The notes: generated by a model not told the origin, from the letters alone. A stretch of DNA of 36,056 nucleotides from an uncultured archaeon (GCA_938083505.1 CALKCF010000005.1:1-36056), one strand, 5' to 3'. Positions 18,921 through 27,313 are shown, counted from the first letter of the stretch. Program-made: numbers and translations.

Positions 18921-19700
18921 TTAAGTTCGAAACTTTGCCGCCCTATTAGCTATAAGCGCAGAGAGTATGCCTGCTGGAACGCCACCGTCTATGTTCACCA
19001 CACCTATGCCAAGTGAGCAAGATTGTAGCATTGCCATCAACGCAGTCTTGCCCTTGCCACCATAACCATAACCGGACGATGTTGGTACGGCAACGATCGG
19101 CACGTCCACAAGACTTCCGACAACCGTTGGAAGGGCACCTTCCCTTCCAGCTACGATAACTATGACATCAACATCCCATTCCAACAACTCTTTGAGGGGT
19201 TCAAAAAGCCTATGGATGCCGGCTGTTCCAACATCATAATAAGACTTTACCATGCAGCCCATCTCTTCGGCAACCACTTTAACTTCCTCGGCTACTGGAA
19301 TGTCATGGGTCCCGGCCGTGAGTATGCCAACCTTTCCACCGATGCTCGGTTTAGGGTAGTCCACACTCCTGACGACAAGTATCCTAGCCAACTCGTTATA
19401 TTGGTGCTCGCAACTTTCTGGTAAACGTGGCACTAACCGCTCATATCTTTCCTTTTGAAGTCTAGTTACTATAGCCCTATGAGCTTTTTTTATTAATACA
19501 TGTATTATCTCCGAAAGTTGCTCATCCGTTTTTCCTTCAGCAAGTACGAGTTCCGGTATGCCTCTCCTCAACTCTCTACCAACGTCCAGCCTTGTAAAGT
19601 TTGCTACGTCTTGGATGGCGAGAAGCTTTATGAGCCTTTCAGCATCCTCAATGCTTAGCTTACCCTTAGATAACTTGGTGAGTATTTCGCGTAAGTTCAT
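18921..19700 (-). CDS. larB: Pyridinium-3,5-biscarboxylic acid mononucleotide synthase (LarB)
   Basis: LarB starts synthesis of the nickel-pincer nucleotide: it carboxylates nicotinic acid adenine dinucleotide and cleaves the product. The 259-aa protein has the family layout: a helical N-terminal part (SIEDAERLIKLL, VGRELRRGIPELVLAEGKT) and a PurE-like domain with VGILTAGTHDIPVAEEVKVV, YDVGTAGIHRLFEPL, VIVIVAGREGALPTVVGSLV, VPIVAVPTSSGYGYGGKGKT and NIDGGVPAG. Its ATG overlaps the TGA of larE (ATGA), so the two are translationally coupled in one operon. LarC, the nickel insertase, is not in the window. Confidence 0.93.
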   Translation of the reverse strand: MNLREILTKLSKGKLSIEDAERLIKLLAIQDVANFTRLDVGRELRRGIPELVLAEGKTDEQLSEIIHVLIKKAHRAIVTRLQKERYERLVPRLPESCEHQYNELARILVVRSVDYPKPSIGGKVGILTAGTHDIPVAEEVKVVAEEMGCMVKSYYDVGTAGIHRLFEPLKELLEWDVDVIVIVAGREGALPTVVGSLVDVPIVAVPTSSGYGYGGKGKTALMAMLQSCSLGIGVVNIDGGVPAGILSALIANRAAKFRT

Positions 19701-20545
19701 GTAGGATTTTCTACAGAAACGTGCTTATTCGTTTTTCGGATAGCCTCAAGAAAGCTTCCTTGTCTGTAACCTTCTAAATCCAACGTAACGAAGGTGAAAC
19801 CAAGACTCTTAATATAGGCTGCTATCTTATCCATGAGGTTTACGTCAAACATTAGGTGTCTTTCTTCTTTGCCGACCTCTATCCTGACAATATCACCGTG
19901 AACCCTAACACGAAGGATCTTCAAGTTAACGTGCTCCCTTATAAAATTCTCAACCATGTCGACCTTTTTTAGAAGCTCGTCTGTTATTGGATATCCGTAT
20001 ACTATCCTTGAGGCAAGGCATGGAGACGAAGTTTTGAACGTTGTAGGAAGGCCTAACAACTTCGAGATTTCCCTCACAAGCTCCTTCCCTATTCCCAGCT
20101 CAGCTAGAGGGCTCCTAACACCGAACTTTTTAGCAGCATCTATACCCGGCCTAAAATCCTTTAAGTCATCGAAGTTTGTTCCATCAACTATCTGCTCAAT
20201 ACCCAAGCTGACAGCAAGCTCTCGGAGTTTGCTGTATAATTCCTCCTTACAAAAGTAGCACCTATCAGGTGCATTCCTTACATATTCCGGTTTGTTTGTT
20301 TCATTCGTGTTTACAAAAACTTGCCTAATACCTATAAGTTTGGCTATATCGGTTGCCTCTTTCAGCTCCCGTTCTGGTAAGGACGGTGAGCAGGCCGTAG
20401 CCGCATAAGCTCTGTCGCCCAACACCATATGAGCCACCTTGGCGACTAGCGTGCTATCAACACCTCCTGAGAATGCAACCAGTACGCCGTTATATTTTTT
20501 AAACCATGCTATGAGTTCCGAGAGCTTCGAGCTTGCATCTTTCAT
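19697..20545 (-). CDS. larE: ATP-dependent sacrificial sulfur transferase (LarE)
   Basis: LarE adenylates pyridinium-dicarboxylate mononucleotide and donates sulfur, giving the thioacid form for nickel binding. In 282 aa: the PP-loop SGGVDS at residues 26-31, RCYFCKEELYSKL, NFDDLKDFRPG, RSPLAELGIGKELVREISK and SSPCLASRI with Cys176, the position of the sacrificial cysteine in Lactobacillus LarE. The N-terminal half is the ATP pyrophosphatase domain, the C-terminal half (TDELLKKVDMVENF, ILRVRVHGDIVRIEV) is the usual LarE extension. It is the first gene of larE-larB. The known partner enzyme, lactate racemase LarA, is not nearby, so the Ni enzyme served is unknown. Confidence 0.93.
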   Translation of the reverse strand: MKDASSKLSELIAWFKKYNGVLVAFSGGVDSTLVAKVAHMVLGDRAYAATACSPSLPERELKEATDIAKLIGIRQVFVNTNETNKPEYVRNAPDRCYFCKEELYSKLRELAVSLGIEQIVDGTNFDDLKDFRPGIDAAKKFGVRSPLAELGIGKELVREISKLLGLPTTFKTSSPCLASRIVYGYPITDELLKKVDMVENFIREHVNLKILRVRVHGDIVRIEVGKEERHLMFDVNLMDKIAAYIKSLGFTFVTLDLEGYRQGSFLEAIRKTNKHVSVENPT

Positions 20546-20689
20546 ACAAATTACTTCAACAGATTCCGAACTAAAAAGTTTTTCAAAGAATCTTAGTAGT
20601 TTTGCTTATACAGGGCTATTTGACGGCCGGGTTTGTTTCGGTAATTTTACGAAAGTATTTTTGTTAATGTAAATTACTTCTAATGTCCT

Positions 20690-21382
20690 ATGCCAGGGCT
20701 GGGGAGAGACTGGTGGAGGGTCGTAAAGGCACTCAGCAGGCTTCCGTGCTTTTACGATAAGCTAAATACGATAATATCGCTTGGTAGGGATAAAGAGTTT
20801 AGAAAGATTACGGCCAGAAAGTTAGGGGGTGTAAATGATGTGGTGCTGGATGTTGGCGCAGGTAATGGGGCGATGACGAAAGCTATGCTTGCAGAGAATC
20901 CGAATATGAACTTCATCATAATGTTGGATTTCTTGCCTGAAATGCTGAAGAATGCGGATGTAGAGCGCTCGGTTTGCGAGAAGGTTGTTGGAGCGTTCGA
21001 AGCAATACCGCTGAGAGATAATTCAGTGGAGGGTGTGGTCATGGCATTCTCCTTACGTGACGCTTACGATATGAATGTCGCTTTACAAAATGTTAATAGA
21101 GTTATGAAGAATTATGGAAAACTCGTAATTTTAGAACTCGGGAAGCCAGACCATGCATTCAAGCGTTTCCTTATCACACTCTATTGGAGATTCGTCTCAC
21201 CCATGCTGGCGTTCATGAAGCTGGGAAGAAAGGGTTTGCTGGCATACGAGATATATCTGACCTATACGAAGATGCCAAAGAATGGAACATTCATAGAGTT
21301 AATAAAGGCATTTTTTGAAAACGTATGCGTTGAGAAAAAAATGCTGGATGGTGTGTTGCTGATAAGTGCCTCACATCGTTAA
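20690..21382 (+). CDS. UbiE/MenG-like SAM-dependent methyltransferase
   Basis: The 230-aa protein is a class I methyltransferase of the UbiE type. Motif I is VVLDVGAGNGAMTKAML, motif II region FIIMLDFLPEMLKNAD, then EAIPLRDNSVEGVVMAFSLR (the R-D after FSL resembles the UbiE motif NVPD/GLRNV class) and GKLVILELGKPDH, followed by the hydrophobic FLITLYWRFVSPMLAFM segment also present in UbiE. Such enzymes add the last methyl to menaquinone precursors. The menaquinone role is inferred; no other men genes are here. It diverges from larE and precedes nadM by 33 nt. Confidence 0.75.
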   Translation: MPGLGRDWWRVVKALSRLPCFYDKLNTIISLGRDKEFRKITARKLGGVNDVVLDVGAGNGAMTKAMLAENPNMNFIIMLDFLPEMLKNADVERSVCEKVVGAFEAIPLRDNSVEGVVMAFSLRDAYDMNVALQNVNRVMKNYGKLVILELGKPDHAFKRFLITLYWRFVSPMLAFMKLGRKGLLAYEIYLTYTKMPKNGTFIELIKAFFENVCVEKKMLDGVLLISASHR

Positions 21383-21415
21383 ATACATCCGACAGCCATT
21401 TGTTAATGAGCGTTC

Positions 21416-21946
21416 TTGAGGAGAGCATTATTTGTAGGCAGGTTCCAGCCAATACATATGGGTCATGTCGAAGCGGTAAAGCATATACTATCTGAGAATG
21501 ACGAACTTATAATCGTGGTGGGAAGCGCACAATATAGCCACACATTCGATAACCCATTCACAGCTGGTGAGAGGATAGAGATGGTGAGAATGGCCTTAGA
21601 GGAAGTAGGCGTAGACCTCAGAAGGGTTCTTATAATACCAGTGCCTGACGTGGGCTCACACTCTATATGGGTCTCACATATTAAATCGTTAACACCGTGT
21701 TTTCAAACAGTATACACCAACAACCCGCTTGTCACACAACTATTCATGGAGGCAGGCTATGAGGTGAAACCAATCAAGATGTTCAGGAGGGATGAACTCA
21801 TAGCAACAAGGATAAGAAAGATGATGGCAGAAGGTGAGGAGTGGAAATCGTTCGTGCCAAAATCTGTAGCAGATTTCATCGAGAAGATAGATGGTGTGAA
21901 ACGGCTTAGGACAATAATCAGTACAGACTCGCCTACTCATGCCTAA
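21416..21946 (+). CDS. nadM: Nicotinamide/nicotinate mononucleotide adenylyltransferase (archaeal type)
   Basis: NadM joins NMN or NaMN to AMP from ATP, making NAD or NaAD. In 176 aa: FVGRFQPIHMGH at residues 6-17 holds the nucleotidyltransferase H-x-G-H signature; then IVVGSAQYSHTFDNPFTAGE, the conserved PVPDVGSHSIWV and MFRRDELIATRIRKMMAEGE (substitute for the bacterial ISSTxxR). The start is TTG 21416; the nearby ATG at 21406 is in another frame. Its last 14 nt overlap the end of the convergent SAM hydrolase gene. NaAD, one of its products, is the substrate of LarB encoded about 1.7 kb away. Confidence 0.93.
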   Translation: MRRALFVGRFQPIHMGHVEAVKHILSENDELIIVVGSAQYSHTFDNPFTAGERIEMVRMALEEVGVDLRRVLIIPVPDVGSHSIWVSHIKSLTPCFQTVYTNNPLVTQLFMEAGYEVKPIKMFRRDELIATRIRKMMAEGEEWKSFVPKSVADFIEKIDGVKRLRTIISTDSPTHA

Positions 21947-22733
21947 TGCGCACCCTCTCGCCGACCTTAGCACCGGTAATCTCTGCAGCGCTTCCCATGT
22001 TAACAGCAATTTCTAGAAAACCAGTGCCCCCAAATACAATTAGCATGGAACCAGCAGTAACTTCCCCATAAGTTTTACACAAAGGAAGTACGTAACGTTT
22101 GTCACCCAGCTCAACCTCATATCTTACGGCCGTAGGTCCTAATAGTGCAAGGGCCTCCTCAGATATGTTAGTTATGAGGTTGCCAAATTTATCTATATGC
22201 ATCAACTCTCCACACAACCAACCATTAGAAATTGTTGGTTCAAAAAACTCCGCCCTTTTCATGTAGTCAATTTGCTTTCCCAGCTTTTCGGGGTTGACAC
22301 CGATTGCAAGCTTAGCGGCTACGTACGCAAATACGTCCCTTCCATGAAAAGTCTCACAAATTCTTGGTGGAATCTTTGACTGGTCTATCTCATATATGCT
22401 CACGATACCAGCTGCGTTCGCCGCGGGCCACATAAGGCCAGTATCAGGGCCTACAAAAATATGTCCGGACTTTGTAACGACAATTATCCCTTTCCTTTCT
22501 GTCCCAACTTTTGGATCGACTACACATACATGAACTGTACCCTTCGGAAAGTGCTTCGCAACCGTTAGGAGGATGAACGCCCCTCGCCTTTCGTCAAAAC
22601 TTGGTATTGTATGTACTATGTCAACTATTTGTGCGTCACGGACGATGGAAAGTATCTTCGCCTTTACTTCTGCAACATATGGATCTCCTAAACCATAATC
22701 CGTGGTTAGTGTTATAATTGGCCTTCTTCTCAT
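21933..22733 (-). CDS. S-adenosyl-L-methionine hydroxide adenosyltransferase (SAM hydrolase, DUF62)
   Basis: The family splits SAM with water to adenosine and methionine. From ATG 22733 (MRRRPIITLTTDYGLGDPYV) the protein has 266 aa: TTDYGLGDPYVAEVKAKI with the catalytic Asp, DIVHTIPSFDERRGAFILL, VHVCVVDPKVGTERKG, FVGPDTGLMWPA and ETFHGRDVFAYVAAKLA, then a C-terminal beta barrel (MHIDKFGNLITNI, LIVFGGTGFLEIAVNMGSAA). The reading frame extends back to 22907, but that would overlap pth2 on the other strand and adds nothing conserved; an ATG at 22772 is possible. Its use in the cell (removing excess SAM, purine salvage) is not settled. Confidence 0.9.
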   Translation of the reverse strand: MRRRPIITLTTDYGLGDPYVAEVKAKILSIVRDAQIVDIVHTIPSFDERRGAFILLTVAKHFPKGTVHVCVVDPKVGTERKGIIVVTKSGHIFVGPDTGLMWPAANAAGIVSIYEIDQSKIPPRICETFHGRDVFAYVAAKLAIGVNPEKLGKQIDYMKRAEFFEPTISNGWLCGELMHIDKFGNLITNISEEALALLGPTAVRYEVELGDKRYVLPLCKTYGEVTAGSMLIVFGGTGFLEIAVNMGSAAEITGAKVGERVRIRHE

Positions 22734-22817
22734 AATTGGTGAAAAATCGACCCCTTCAATAAAGCTTTCCATATCTGATTTAATAGAGGGTATAGCATAA
22801 GAACTACGGGAAGCTAG

Positions 22818-23183
22818 ATGATGAGAGCTTTCCGATATAAGCAGGTAATTGTGGTAAGGGCGGACCTTGGCATGAGCGTCGGTAAGCTTGCAGCCCAAGT
22901 GGGGCATGCCGCCGTCTCTGCTACGGAGGAATGTAGGAGACTGAAGCCTAAGTGGTTGGACGAATGGATGGAGGAGGGGCAGAAGAAGGTCGTAGTTAAG
23001 GTGAGGTCTAAGGACGAGCTCGAAGAGCTAAAGAAGAAGGCCGATGCGCTTGGTATACCTAATGCTCTTATATCCGACGCCGGCCTGACCGAGCTAGAGC
23101 CTGGAACCGTGACGACTCTCGGGATAGGGCCGGCCCCCTCTGAACTGGTGGATAAAGTTACGGGCAACTTGCCTCTACTATGA
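22818..23183 (+). CDS. pth2: Peptidyl-tRNA hydrolase, archaeal/eukaryotic type
   Basis: Pth2 frees tRNA from peptidyl-tRNA dropped by ribosomes. The 121-aa protein is a full family member: [45 protein letters not shown], then [20 protein letters not shown] and [17 protein letters not shown]. It starts at ATG 22818 and is followed after 9 nt by truD, so pth2-truD (and perhaps trmI) should be one transcript for tRNA upkeep. Its base composition is higher in G+C than the flanking genes (22861-22920 is about 65% by my count). Confidence 0.95.
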   Translation: MMRAFRYKQVIVVRADLGMSVGKLAAQVGHAAVSATEECRRLKPKWLDEWMEEGQKKVVVKVRSKDELEELKKKADALGIPNALISDAGLTELEPGTVTTLGIGPAPSELVDKVTGNLPLL

Positions 23184-23192
23184 GCTTATCGG

Positions 23193-24593
23193 GTGAAGGT
23201 AATGATATTGAACAAGCTCCAGCCAAAAGATATCGAGCGTTTCATTGGTATAGAAAGTTATGCAACAAAGTCGGAAGGTATTGGTGGTGTGATTAAGGAA
23301 AAACCTGATGACTTCATAGTATGGGAGGTTCTGAAGGATGGAAGTGATGCAAAAAGAATGTTCGAAACGAGGTTTTCAAGCGATGGACACGGTAAATTCT
23401 TACTATGCGTACTGCATAAAGTCGATGTTGATACGATGTCGGCAATATTCCTCATATCTAGGCGGCTTGGTATTAAACAGGAAGATGTAGGTGTTTGTGG
23501 AATAAAGGACAGAAGGGCCCGTTCATGGCAGTTCATTACTGTACCCGACAACGGCATGCTAGCATCTAACGAAACTATTCAGCTTGCAGAGCGTATCTGG
23601 TTACGTGGAATATCCACAAGGGGCTCTAAGCTTTCATCAGTTGAGCTGCATAGAAATATGTTTGAGATCAAGATTTCTAAGTTACGATTTAGTGGTCGCT
23701 CGGCTACCGATCTACTCAAAAGAACAATCGATGAGTTAAGGCTAAAGGGTGTGCCAAACTTTTTTGGGCATCAAAGATTCGGAGCATCCAGACCGATAAC
23801 GCACATCATCGGAAAACTGATAACAAAGGGCATGCTCAAAGAGGCTGTCGAAGAGTTCATAATGGATTGGACATATTTTGAGCCGAGGGTTATAAGAGAG
23901 ATGAGGATGAAGCTTGCAGAATCTTGGAATCTTGAAGGTGCATTAAAGTATCTGCCGAAGTATTTTTTCTATGAACGAACCATGATCAAGTATCTAAAAA
24001 ATAATTCAGAGGATTATGTGGGTGCACTTAGAAGGTTGCCTTTAAGACTTAGAAGGCTGTTCGTGGAAGCCTACTCGTCGTACATTTTCAACAAATGCCT
24101 CTCAAAGCTACTGACAAAGAATTCTGAACTATTAGTACCTAAAGCCGGGGATCTAGTTGTTGAGCTTGATGCTTATGGTTTACCAATTCGTAAACCCTTC
24201 TTCTTGAATTCTGGTGCCCTAGCAAGGGCACTATCTCTTGCTCAGGCTGGTAAGCTATCTATCCTCCTACCGGTGCCGGGACATAAGGTCAGGTTGCCGA
24301 ATAATGAGAAGGGAGAGATTTTAGAAGAAGTTCTAAAAGAAGAGGGTGTGGAATTAGAGGACTTCGCATCTAAGGCCTTACCGGAAGCAGCAACAGCAGG
24401 AAGTTACAGACCAATTGCTATACCTTTTTGGGAGCTCGAAATCTCTAACGTAGGGGAGGAAGACATATGGATTCACCTCTCCCTTCCGAGCGGGTGCTAT
24501 GCTACGTCTTTATTAAGGGAGCTTATGAAACCCGAAAACGCTCTCTGCTTTGAAGGCTACTCAGATAAATATCTTGGCTTAAGTTTGAATTGA
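23193..24593 (+). CDS. truD: tRNA pseudouridine-13 synthase
   Basis: TruD makes pseudouridine at tRNA position 13 (and 35 in some archaea). The 466-aa length is usual for archaeal members. Motifs: GGVIKEKPDDFIVWEVL near the start, the catalytic loop VCGIKDRRARSWQFITV with Asp106, GVPNFFGHQRFGASRPITHI, the inserted TRUD domain, VEAYSSYIFNKCLSK, and the C-terminal WIHLSLPSGCYATSLLREL. The start is GTG 23193, in-frame with ATG 23202; the family does not decide between them. It lies 9 nt after pth2 and 22 nt before trmI. Confidence 0.94.
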   Translation: MKVMILNKLQPKDIERFIGIESYATKSEGIGGVIKEKPDDFIVWEVLKDGSDAKRMFETRFSSDGHGKFLLCVLHKVDVDTMSAIFLISRRLGIKQEDVGVCGIKDRRARSWQFITVPDNGMLASNETIQLAERIWLRGISTRGSKLSSVELHRNMFEIKISKLRFSGRSATDLLKRTIDELRLKGVPNFFGHQRFGASRPITHIIGKLITKGMLKEAVEEFIMDWTYFEPRVIREMRMKLAESWNLEGALKYLPKYFFYERTMIKYLKNNSEDYVGALRRLPLRLRRLFVEAYSSYIFNKCLSKLLTKNSELLVPKAGDLVVELDAYGLPIRKPFFLNSGALARALSLAQAGKLSILLPVPGHKVRLPNNEKGEILEEVLKEEGVELEDFASKALPEAATAGSYRPIAIPFWELEISNVGEEDIWIHLSLPSGCYATSLLRELMKPENALCFEGYSDKYLGLSLN

Positions 24594-24615
24594 GGGTTTT
24601 GTTGGAGGGATTTGT

Positions 24616-25404
24616 GTGAGGGAAGTGATACAGGAGGGCTCTAGGGTTTTATTATTAACAGAACGGAAGAAGCGATATCTCGTTAGAGTCAAACCTGGAG
24701 TAAGATTTCACACTAGCGAGGGCTACATTGACCTATCCGAACTTATTGGTAAGAGGTACGGCACAAGGCTTACGAGTAACATAGGCTCTGTTTGGTTTGC
24801 TCTGAAGCCCACGATTTTAGATATAATTATGAAGATGCCAAGACCGACCCAGATAGTCTATCCCAAAGACTTGGGAGCAATCATAACCCTTGGAAATATT
24901 AGGCCAGGTTCTAGGGTGCTCGAGGCCGGAACAGGTAGTGGGGTCCTAACAGCTGTTATAGCATCTTATGTCATGCCCGACGGTATAGTCTATAGTTACG
25001 ACATCTCAGAAGAATATTTGGAGAATGCAAGAAAGCAGCTTGACGAGTTAGGCTTGTTACCGTACGTAGTACTAAAGCAGGGTGATGTTACTGCGAGGAT
25101 AGAAGAAAGGGATTTGGATACGGTGGTTTTAGACATACCAACGCCTTGGCTGGCAGTGCAGAATGTATACGAGGCATTATCCGATGGAGGTATCTTTATA
25201 TCACTAAGCCCCACGATCGAGCAAGTAATCGAGACAGTTGATGCAATTGGCTCGAACGGCTTCGCCGACATCACCACTATTGAGTTACTAATGAGGACTT
25301 TAAGGGTTAAGAGAGGAATGACAAGACCCGATCATATAATGAGAGCACACACAGTCTATATTACGACAGCCAGGAAGGTTTGTCGCGATTCTTTGAGTTA
25401 TTAA
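24616..25404 (+). CDS. trmI: tRNA (adenine-N1)-methyltransferase TrmI
   Basis: TrmI methylates A57/A58 in the tRNA T loop, a heat-stabilising mark. The 262-aa protein has the N-terminal beta domain (VLLLTERKKRYLVRV to IDLSELIGKRYGT) and the Rossmann domain: MPRPTQIVYPKDLGAIITLG, SAM motif I VLEAGTGSGVLTAVIA, YSYDISEEYLENARKQL and the catalytic LDIPTPWLAVQNVYEALSDG. A clear ribosome binding site ggaggg lies 6 nt before the GTG at 24616, confirming that start. It is the third gene of pth2-truD-trmI. Its last 4 nt overlap the end of the convergent lysine-rich ORF. Confidence 0.94.
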   Translation: MREVIQEGSRVLLLTERKKRYLVRVKPGVRFHTSEGYIDLSELIGKRYGTRLTSNIGSVWFALKPTILDIIMKMPRPTQIVYPKDLGAIITLGNIRPGSRVLEAGTGSGVLTAVIASYVMPDGIVYSYDISEEYLENARKQLDELGLLPYVVLKQGDVTARIEERDLDTVVLDIPTPWLAVQNVYEALSDGGIFISLSPTIEQVIETVDAIGSNGFADITTIELLMRTLRVKRGMTRPDHIMRAHTVYITTARKVCRDSLSY

Positions 25405-25586
25405 GGTATCTGTTCCCGCTTACCTTCTTCACTCGGTGTGGTTTCTGTCGTTGGCTTTTCCTCAGTAGTCGAAGGAGCTTCCTCGGTCGGCGCGGGTACT
25501 ACCTTCTTAGGTGGTGCCCTCTTCTTGGCTTTTTTCTTTGTAACCTTTCCTTTTTTCTTTCCTATCTTTTTTCTTTTTTTAGCCAT
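25401..25586 (-). CDS. Small lysine/proline-rich protein, 61 aa
   Basis: The product has two parts. Residues 1-29 are very basic (MAKKRKKIGKKKGKVTKKKA and KKRAPPKK), like a nucleic-acid-binding tail of histone H1 type. Residues 30-61 are rich in Thr, Glu, Pro and Ser (APTEEAPSTTEEKPTTE), acidic and surely disordered. I do not recognise a family. It starts at ATG 25586 with a short A/T-rich upstream and converges on trmI with a 4-nt overlap. Strong bias raises the chance of a spurious frame, but a clean ATG and a promoter-like upstream region make a real gene likely. Possible roles are chromatin or ribosome association. Confidence 0.6.
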   Translation of the reverse strand: MAKKRKKIGKKKGKVTKKKAKKRAPPKKVVPAPTEEAPSTTEEKPTTETTPSEEGKREQIP

Positions 25587-25686
25587 ACGCTTTCCCTATA
25601 TGTTTCCTCATAACTCCTTAATATTTATTTTGTGATGAGGTTTTCTCCCAGTTGTAATAAATGAGTTTGAAATAAGGTGGCGAATT

Positions 25687-25869
25687 TTGAGAGACGTATT
25701 GAAAGGTCTAATAACGGTTGTACTTACGATGTTGATAGGTTTATCCGTAGTGTTTGGTTATGTTTCTGAGAGATTGTTGAATGCGCAACCGCCTATGGGC
25801 ACCGTTGTGGCTATTATAATACTGACTATATGTACGGTTGCAGCTCTTGTGATATTTTGGAAAGGATAA
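25687..25869 (+). CDS. Small membrane protein with two predicted spans, 60 aa
   Basis: The ORF opens with TTG at 25687 (MRDVLKGLITVVLTMLIGLS) after a possible ribosome binding site aaggtgg at 25675-25681. It has two hydrophobic stretches, about residues 6-26 and 37-57 (GTVVAIIILTICTVAALVIF), joined by a loop SERLLNAQPPM, and ends WKG. This is a two-span hairpin in the membrane. I do not recognise a family. It ends 2 nt before the convergent adenylate kinase stop codon. Confidence 0.55.
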   Translation: MRDVLKGLITVVLTMLIGLSVVFGYVSERLLNAQPPMGTVVAIIILTICTVAALVIFWKG

Positions 25870-25871
25870 AG

Positions 25872-26492
25872 TTACGTAGTGAGACCTTTCTGCTGGAGTA
25901 TAAATTTTATTAGGTTGACTAGTTCTTTGGCACATTCAATAGCGTGCTGAAACGGATATTGTTGAGGATAATAATACTTAAAGATCTTCAGATAACACTT
26001 TGCCTCGTTCGCTGCCGCTACGGCAAACATTTTGCTGATGTTTTGATGTTCTTCTATTACCTCTATGCTATCTAACCCCCTCTTTCTTACCATCTCTTGG
26101 TCCATTTCCCTTCTTGCGAGTATGTCTTCGGGTCTGAATTCTAAGAATGCTATCAAGTCAACGTTCAATACTCTAACAACTTCAGATGGTAACCCTGGAT
26201 AATATCCATAAGGTGTGCTTATAGCGGCATGTGTGTCTACGATGATGACGTCATCACTCCGGCTTGCTATCACCTTTGCTGCATGAAGTTGAAGATCTCT
26301 ATAATCCAGAAGGGCAAGCCTTTTCCTCATTTCGTCCCTGTCTGTTACGCCGAAATGTTTGGAAGCTTCCTCTAACATAAGATCGCCAAAATTTATGACG
26401 GAAATCGATGGCATAATCTCTTTGAGCTTTTTAAGAATTGTGGTCTTACCAGCACCCGGTACAGCTACAACTACTATTACTGTTTTGACCAT
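25872..26492 (-). CDS. adkA: Adenylate kinase, archaeal type
   Basis: AdkA interconverts ATP + AMP and 2 ADP. The 206-aa protein has the P-loop VPGAGKTT at residues 11-18, INFGDLMLEEASKHFGVTDR for the AMP site, the helix RDEMRKRLALLDYRDLQLHA, VIIVDTHAAISTPYGYYPGL and LIAFLEFRPEDILARREMDQ, all in the archaeal pattern. The C-terminus is some 15 residues longer than in methanogen enzymes (KELVNLIKFILQQKGLTT), a minor difference. It starts at ATG 26492 and lies 32 nt after the zinc-ribbon gene on the same strand. Confidence 0.93.
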   Translation of the reverse strand: MVKTVIVVVAVPGAGKTTILKKLKEIMPSISVINFGDLMLEEASKHFGVTDRDEMRKRLALLDYRDLQLHAAKVIASRSDDVIIVDTHAAISTPYGYYPGLPSEVVRVLNVDLIAFLEFRPEDILARREMDQEMVRKRGLDSIEVIEEHQNISKMFAVAAANEAKCYLKIFKYYYPQQYPFQHAIECAKELVNLIKFILQQKGLTT

Positions 26493-26524
26493 AATTAGGA
26501 CACTGCAAACTCGACACTTTATTA

Positions 26525-27313
26525 TCAGAATTGCATTTCTAGTTGTTTTTCAAGTCTCTGTCTTTGAGCTAAGTATTCATCCTCTTTAAGCTCGCCGATC
26601 TTGTATTTCAACTCTAGTTTGTTGAGTTCATGCTTTATTTTTTTGTGCTGTTCCATCAGAACGTTTAAGCTTTCGAGCACGTTGCTTAGGTCCTTTACTA
26701 TGAGATCTATGAGTTCATTGTTCAGGTTAAGGCTTTTTCCAGAATTTTTAATCCTCTCCATTCTTGAGCGGACCGATTCTTCGAATGCTGGCAAGTCTGC
26801 GAGCCTTACGTCAAAAGGATTCTGCATAAGTCCAAGCTTAGGTCTTAACTTTGAGAGCTCTTTGTCTATCTCCAGTTTCGACATTATGTACTGTCTATCC
26901 GGTATCTCACCAACTTCATGTCTGACCTTGAGTTGGTTAAGCTTCATCGTCAGCTCGCTTATCTTATCTTCTATCTTTGCTTTTTCCTCCTGTAGCTTAG
27001 TTTCAAGCGTTTTGATTCTATCGTGGTATTCTTTGTACACTTCTTCGAAGATTTCAACATCTGTACCGCCTTCTAAGAATACGTCTAGGAGTTTGAACCT
27101 CCATTTGTGGAGGTTGGCGATTTGCTCGATAAGTTTCCTTTCTTCGACCATTTCTTCGGATTTTGGCGCCTCTACAGTCGGTATTTGCGGAACAGCTTGC
27201 ACTTCAACCGCAGGTTCTAGCTCCTTTCCACAATACATACAGAACCTCCCTCTGATTGTTAACTTACCGCAATGTGGGCATGTAACCCTCTCTACGCCGC
27301 TCATAATACTCAC
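26525..27313 (-). CDS. Zinc-ribbon coiled-coil protein with two SHOCT-like repeats
   Basis: The 262-aa protein starts with a zinc ribbon (VTCPHCGKLTIRGRFCMYCG, two C-x-x-C pairs at about residues 12-31), then a Pro/Glu linker, then long charged helices. Two similar segments stand out: KVRHEVGEIPDRQYIMSKLE (about 131-150) and LKYKIGELKEDEYLAQRQRL (about 235-254). Both follow the SHOCT-like pattern of a hydrophobic helix, G-E-I/L, then an acidic/aromatic turn and a basic helix, suggesting an internal duplication. There is no membrane span. Function is unknown; such layouts often act as scaffolds. Start: GTG 27313, placed by a TATA box 25 nt upstream; ATG 27304 is the alternative. Confidence 0.7.
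   Translation of the reverse strand: MSIMSGVERVTCPHCGKLTIRGRFCMYCGKELEPAVEVQAVPQIPTVEAPKSEEMVEERKLIEQIANLHKWRFKLLDVFLEGGTDVEIFEEVYKEYHDRIKTLETKLQEEKAKIEDKISELTMKLNQLKVRHEVGEIPDRQYIMSKLEIDKELSKLRPKLGLMQNPFDVRLADLPAFEESVRSRMERIKNSGKSLNLNNELIDLIVKDLSNVLESLNVLMEQHKKIKHELNKLELKYKIGELKEDEYLAQRQRLEKQLEMQF

Noticed and set aside
22734-22907. N-terminal extension of the SAM hydroxide adenosyltransferase to 22907
   Set aside because: It overlaps pth2 on the other strand and has no family similarity; ATG 22733 fits the conserved start.
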